Assembly (NCBI RefSeq): GCF_030264295.1
Contig: NZ_CP127173.1
Span: 5,339,501-5,403,500 of the forward strand
Origin: Amycolatopsis nalaikhensis
Lineage (GTDB): Bacteria > Actinomycetota > Actinomycetes > Mycobacteriales > Pseudonocardiaceae
Reading direction: 5' to 3'
DNA: 64,000 nt
Positions 60,000-64,000 of the stretch are shown piece after piece. Positions within the stretch are counted from its first letter, which is position 1; each line of letters starts with the position of its first letter. The notes below the pieces were generated by a model. That model saw only the letters and a program-made list of their open reading frames with translations. It had not been told where the DNA came from and did no database searches. A program made the translations under genes and the position numbers.

Positions 60000-61931
60000 T
60001 TAGCGGCACCGGTAGAGGGTGTCCGCGCCGCCGATCCGCACGGGTCCGCCGTCCGGCGCGGGAGCGGACCGGCCGCCGTAGGCCGCGGGGTCGACGACCG
60101 CGCAGTGCTGCTCGATCCAGCGACGGCGGGCATCCTGGGCGGGGCTCCGCGCGGGCCCGACGGGACTGGCGGCACCACTCAGCACGAACCGCAGCTTCCC
60201 TTCGGCGAGCCACCGCCCGAGCTGCTCGACGGACGGCGCATCATCGCGGCCGCCGAAGCCGCCCATGCCGACGACGGTGGCATCGGAATCGATGATCCAC
60301 GGCGCGACCGAGGTGGCTTCGGCGTTGATGGCGAGGGTGATTTCCGTGCCGTGCGCGAGGGTGTAGTCGAGGATCCGGCGCTGCTCGGCGGACAGGGTGG
60401 TGGTGCCGTCGCTGCCGCCGCCGACCATGATTCGAGGCTGGCCGCCGGGGAAGCCTGGGCCGTTGGGGGTACCGCCGGAAGCCCCAGGTCCGCCGGGCCC
60501 ACCGACCATGCCAGGCCCGACCGGCCCACCCGGCGTGCCAGGCGCGGCCGGTCCGGCAGCGGGCAACGTCCCAGCGGTAGTGCTCTGCGCCGCGGCGTAG
60601 GACCACACCGCGGGCGTCAGCAGCACCGGCACCAGCCCCGCCACCACCGCGCGACGGCTCGGCGCCACCGCCAGCCACACCACCGCGACCGCCGCCGTCC
60701 CCAGTACCACCCAGCGTGTCCAGCCGTAGAACGTCGTGTCCCGGGACGTCAACGCGAACGCCCATGCCGCACTCAGTCCGATCGCCACCGGCAGACCCAC
60801 TCGGCGGGACCGTCGCCACAACAGCGCCAGACCCGCCGCCGAGACCGCCGCCTCCGCGGGTGCCAATGCCGTCGTGTAATACGGGTGCCAGATTCCGCCC
60901 GCGAAGCTGAACACCACCGTTGTCACCAGGAGCCAGCCTCCCCACAGGAGCCAGCCCGCGCGTTCCCGCCGGTCCGAAGGCCGGAAGACCACCACCACCG
61001 CCAGCACCAGCAACGACAACGGCAGCAGCCACGAAATCTGCCCGCCGACCAGGTCGTTGAACATCCGGCCGACTCCCGGGTCGCCGCCGAAGGACGAGAC
61101 CGTCTGCTCGCCGCCGCGCATGATCATCATGCCGCCGCCCTCGCCGTTGCCCGACAGGCGGCCGAAACCGTTGTAGCCGAACACCAGGTCCCATGCCGAT
61201 CCGTCCGCGCTGCCGCCCATGTACGGCTTTGCCCCCGGCCACCAGTCGTACAGCGCGATCCACCAGAACGACGACGCCACCAGCACCACCCCCGCGCCGA
61301 GCACGTCCAGCAGCCGCCGTCGCCACGGCACCGCGGCTCCGGCCAAATACGCCACCGCCAGCGCCGGCACGATGATCCACGCCTGCAGCATCTTGGTGAG
61401 GAACCCGCAGCCGACGAAGAACGCGCACCACCACAACCACTTCCGGCCGTCCTCGAACGACCGCGTCAGCGCGTACGCGGCCGCGACCAGGAACAGCACC
61501 AGGAGCGTGTCGGGGTTGTTGTCACGGTTGATGATCACTGTCACCGGCGTCAGCGCGAGGATCGCCGCAGCCAGCAGCGCGACGTTCTCCCCGGCCCACC
61601 GCCGGACCGTCCGGTGCAGCAGGAACACCGCCGCGACGCCTTCGACGACCTGGGGCAGCAGCAACGCCCAACCGTGGAAACCGAAGACCAGCACCGAAAG
61701 CGCCTGCGGCCACAGCGCCATCGGTGGTTTGTCGACCGTCACGACGCCGTACGGGTCGAACGAGCCGAACAGGAAGTTCGTGAAGCCGCCCGTCATCGAC
61801 TTGACGGCCGCTGAGTAGTAGGTGTTGCCGAGCTGCCCGTGGCCGATCTGCCAGCCGTAGAGCACGGCGGCGCCGAGGCAGACGAGCGGCAGCGCCCAGG
61901 AACGGGTTCTCGCAGGTGCGGCGGTGATCAT
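60000..61931 (-). CDS. ArnT/PMT-like membrane glycosyltransferase
   Basis: 643 residues. About a dozen membrane helices lie between residues 12 and 470. The first extracytoplasmic loop has FDPYGVVTVDKPPMALWP with conserved Asp residues, as in GT39/GT83 enzymes using polyprenyl-phosphate sugars. A Gly/Pro repeat-rich linker (about 485-530) leads to a soluble YkcA/B-like C-terminal domain (ILDYTLAHGTEITLAINAE). It would glycosylate a lipid, protein or wall polymer outside the membrane. It starts 45 bases after cobN. Confidence 0.85.
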   Translation of the reverse strand: MITAAPARTRSWALPLVCLGAAVLYGWQIGHGQLGNTYYSAAVKSMTGGFTNFLFGSFDPYGVVTVDKPPMALWPQALSVLVFGFHGWALLLPQVVEGVAAVFLLHRTVRRWAGENVALLAAAILALTPVTVIINRDNNPDTLLVLFLVAAAYALTRSFEDGRKWLWWCAFFVGCGFLTKMLQAWIIVPALAVAYLAGAAVPWRRRLLDVLGAGVVLVASSFWWIALYDWWPGAKPYMGGSADGSAWDLVFGYNGFGRLSGNGEGGGMMIMRGGEQTVSSFGGDPGVGRMFNDLVGGQISWLLPLSLLVLAVVVVFRPSDRRERAGWLLWGGWLLVTTVVFSFAGGIWHPYYTTALAPAEAAVSAAGLALLWRRSRRVGLPVAIGLSAAWAFALTSRDTTFYGWTRWVVLGTAAVAVVWLAVAPSRRAVVAGLVPVLLTPAVWSYAAAQSTTAGTLPAAGPAAPGTPGGPVGPGMVGGPGGPGASGGTPNGPGFPGGQPRIMVGGGSDGTTTLSAEQRRILDYTLAHGTEITLAINAEATSVAPWIIDSDATVVGMGGFGGRDDAPSVEQLGRWLAEGKLRFVLSGAASPVGPARSPAQDARRRWIEQHCAVVDPAAYGGRSAPAPDGGPVRIGGADTLYRCR

Positions 61932-61975
61932 GACCGCCACCCAACCGGGAACCGCGTTTCCCGGGCGTTTCCGGC

Positions 61976-64000
61976 CTACTCCGCCTCGAGGTCGCCCTCC
62001 AGGGACAGGTAGACCTCGCGCATCTTTTCCAGCAGCGAGGGGTCCGGCTCCTCCCACAGCCCGCGGTCCGCCGCCTCGTTCAGCCGCTCGACGATCCCGC
62101 GCAACGCCCACGGGTTCGCCTGGCGCAGGAACTCCTGGTTCACCTCGTCCAGCACGTACGACTCGGTCAGCTTCTCGTACATCCAGTCGCCGACCACGCC
62201 GGCCGTCGCGTCGAAGCCGAACAGGTAGTCCACTGTGGCCGCCAGCTCGAACGCGCCCTTGTAGCCGTGCCGCCGCATCGCCGCCAGCCAACGCGGGTTC
62301 ACCACGCGGGCGCGGAACACGCGGGCCGTCTCTTCGGACAACGTCCGCGTGCGGACCGTGTCCGGCGACGTGCTGTCGCCCACATAGGACGCCGGGGCCG
62401 TGCCCGTCAGCGCGCGGACCGTCGCGATCATCCCGCCGTGGTACTGGAAGTAGTCGTCCGAGTCCGCGATGTCGTGCTCGCGCGTGTCCGTGTTCTTCGC
62501 CGCCACCACGATGCGCTTGTACGAGCTTTCCATGTCTTCGCGCGCCGGGCGGCCGTCCAGGTCGCGGCCGTACGCGAAGCCGCCCCACACCGCGTACACC
62601 TCCGCCAAGTCCTTGTCGTCACGCCAGTTCCCGCTGTCCATCAACGGCAGCAGGCCCGCGCCGTACGCGCCCGGCTTCGAGCCGAAGATCCGCGTCGTCG
62701 CCCGGCGGGCGTCGCCGTGTTCGGCCAGATCCGCGGAAACGTGCGCGCGGACGAAGTTCTTGTCGAGCGGTTCGTCCAATGAGGCCACCAAGCGGACCGC
62801 GTCGTCCATCAGCGCGATCACGTGCGGGAACGCGTCGCGGAAGAAGCCGCTGATCCGGACGGTGACGTCGATGCGGGGACGGCCCAGCTCGGCCAGCGGG
62901 ATCGCCTCGATCCCCGTCACGCGCCGCGACGCCTCGTCCCACACCGGCTGGACCCCCAGCAGCGACAGGACTTCCGCGGCGTCGTCGCCGGACGTCCGCA
63001 TCGCCGACGTCCCCCACACCGACAGCCCGACCGAACGCGGCCAGTCGCCGGTGTCCTCCCGGTAGCGGCGCAGCAGCGAATCCGCCAGCGCCTGCCCGGT
63101 CTCCCACGCGAGGCGGCTCGGGATCGCCTTCGGGTCCACCGTGTAGAAGTTCCGGCCCGTCGGCAGCACGTTCACGAGCCCGCGCAACGGCGACCCGCTC
63201 GGCCCGGCCGGGATGTAACCGCCGTCGAGGGCGTGCAGCACCGCGTCCAGCTCGCCCGTCGTGCCCGCCAGGCGCGGCACGATCTCCTCCGCCGCGAACG
63301 AAAGCACCCGGGCGACATCCTCGTCGGGCGCGACCGACGCGACGGCGGTCGCGTCCCAGCCGCGCATCTCCATCGTCTGCACGAGTTGCCGCGCGGTCTT
63401 CTCGACGGCGTCCACTTCGGACATCGGCGCGTCTTCCTTGAGGCCCAGCGCCGAGCGCAGGCCCGGGACCGCACCTTGCTTGCCGCCCCACATCTGCGAC
63501 GCGCGCAGCATCGCCAGCACCAGGTTGACGCGCGCTTCGCCGGTCGGGGCGGCGCCGAGAACGTGCAGCCCGTCGCGGATCTGGGCGTCCTTGACCTCGC
63601 ACAGCCAGCCGTCGATGTGCAGCAGGAAGTCGTCGAACTCCGCGTCGTGCGGGCGTTCCTCGATGCCGAGGTCGTGATCCAGCTTGGCCGCCTGGATGAG
63701 CGTCCAGATCTGGGCGCGGATCGCGGGCAGCTTCGCCGGGTCCATCGCCGCGATGTTCGCGTGCTCGTCGAGCAGCTGCTCCAGCCGCGCCAGGTCGCCG
63801 TAGGACTCCGCGCGCGCCATCGGCGGGATCAGGTGGTCGACGATCGTCGCGTGCGCCCGCCGTTTCGCCTGCGCGCCTTCGCCGGGGTCGTTGATCAGGA
63901 ACGGGTACACCAACGGCAGGTTCCCGAGCACGGCGTCCGGCGCGCACGACGCCGAAAGCCCCGCCGTCTTGCCCGGCAGCCACTCCAGCGACCCGTGCTT
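61976..64000 (-). CDS. cobN: cobaltochelatase subunit CobN, C-terminal part (5' end beyond the window)
   Basis: 674 codons are visible, running off the right edge. The family segment HGSLEWLPGKTAG is at the window edge, followed by NLPLVYPFLINDPGEGAQAKRR, VLPTGRNFYTVDPKAIPS, the RIDVTVRISGFFRDAFPH block and the YQYHGGMIA-like FQYHGGMIATVRALTG. CobN (usually about 1,200 residues) inserts cobalt into hydrogenobyrinic acid a,c-diamide with CobS and CobT. The C-terminus SLEGDLEAE is typical. Confidence 0.95.
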   Translation of the reverse strand, partial: KHGSLEWLPGKTAGLSASCAPDAVLGNLPLVYPFLINDPGEGAQAKRRAHATIVDHLIPPMARAESYGDLARLEQLLDEHANIAAMDPAKLPAIRAQIWTLIQAAKLDHDLGIEERPHDAEFDDFLLHIDGWLCEVKDAQIRDGLHVLGAAPTGEARVNLVLAMLRASQMWGGKQGAVPGLRSALGLKEDAPMSEVDAVEKTARQLVQTMEMRGWDATAVASVAPDEDVARVLSFAAEEIVPRLAGTTGELDAVLHALDGGYIPAGPSGSPLRGLVNVLPTGRNFYTVDPKAIPSRLAWETGQALADSLLRRYREDTGDWPRSVGLSVWGTSAMRTSGDDAAEVLSLLGVQPVWDEASRRVTGIEAIPLAELGRPRIDVTVRISGFFRDAFPHVIALMDDAVRLVASLDEPLDKNFVRAHVSADLAEHGDARRATTRIFGSKPGAYGAGLLPLMDSGNWRDDKDLAEVYAVWGGFAYGRDLDGRPAREDMESSYKRIVVAAKNTDTREHDIADSDDYFQYHGGMIATVRALTGTAPASYVGDSTSPDTVRTRTLSEETARVFRARVVNPRWLAAMRRHGYKGAFELAATVDYLFGFDATAGVVGDWMYEKLTESYVLDEVNQEFLRQANPWALRGIVERLNEAADRGLWEEPDPSLLEKMREVYLSLEGDLEAE

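Noticed and set aside
1..64000. CRISPR arrays, toxin-antitoxin pairs, rRNA genes or large biosynthetic enzymes
   Set aside because: No regularly spaced repeats, no recognisable pair of small toxin/antitoxin genes, no rRNA and no PKS/NRPS modules were found by reading.

Overview
The window is about 70% GC with dense GTGA/ATGA gene overlaps, GTG starts, a six-gene mce operon, L,D-transpeptidase, HtrA and MmpL-type genes, and actinobacterial tRNAs. This points to a Pseudonocardiales-type actinomycete, probably Amycolatopsis or a close relative (inference from gene style only).

Layout. (1) 1-13.1 kb, plus strand: a complete Mce lipid or hydrophobic-compound importer operon: two YrbE/MlaE permeases, an in-operon ATPase, MceA-F, an MmpL-like RND protein, a membrane-anchored PpiC foldase and a small membrane protein. 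(2) 13.1-33.4 kb: an aromatic-degradation regulon. A GAF-LuxR regulator and mhpB come first. A leftward operon follows (hydrolase, HpaB-type monooxygenase, SDR, cupin, type I extradiol dioxygenase, NahE-type hydratase-aldolase), then a GntR/FCD repressor. A rightward operon holds the Rieske dioxygenase alpha and beta subunits, diol dehydrogenase, rubredoxin, a beta-alpha fused ETF, flavin reductase and mhpD-mhpF-mhpE. Four copies of an operator-like motif, CTAG(A/T)ATCTYRG, sit in the promoters of mhpB, the leftward operon, gntR and the rightward operon and tie the cluster together. The enzyme set covers ring hydroxylation, ring cleavage and the lower pathway to pyruvate and acetyl-CoA. An IS5-like element has landed between gntR and the leftward operon.

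(3) 33.4-44.2 kb: accessory DNA ending at a tRNA-Lys gene. It holds two membrane-protein genes, a SOS-box-controlled ImuA'-like RecA relative without ImuB/DnaE2, a zinc-finger/GNAT protein, a two-gene unit of a TPR-like/CHAT protease plus a C-terminally membrane-anchored partner, an IS3 element with an IS21 element nested inside it, and the catalytic half of a tyrosine integrase abutting tRNA-Lys. (4) 44.2-64 kb: chromosomal genes: L,D-transpeptidase, tRNA-His, orn, a HerA-like ATPase, a PDZ-less HtrA, M20 amidohydrolase, methyltransferase, AlkA-like glycosylase, M50-like protease, proA, a domain-swapped RibD-like protein, a chitinase behind a DasR-like site, a two-component system, an ArnT-like glycosyltransferase, and the C-terminal part of cobN running off the window.

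Five genes between 17.9 and 41.4 kb carry a single-base frameshift in a G or C run, and two more have a start one base out of frame with a good ribosome site. These are either homopolymer errors in the assembly or real decay, and the affected genes are described as frameshifted rather than dead.
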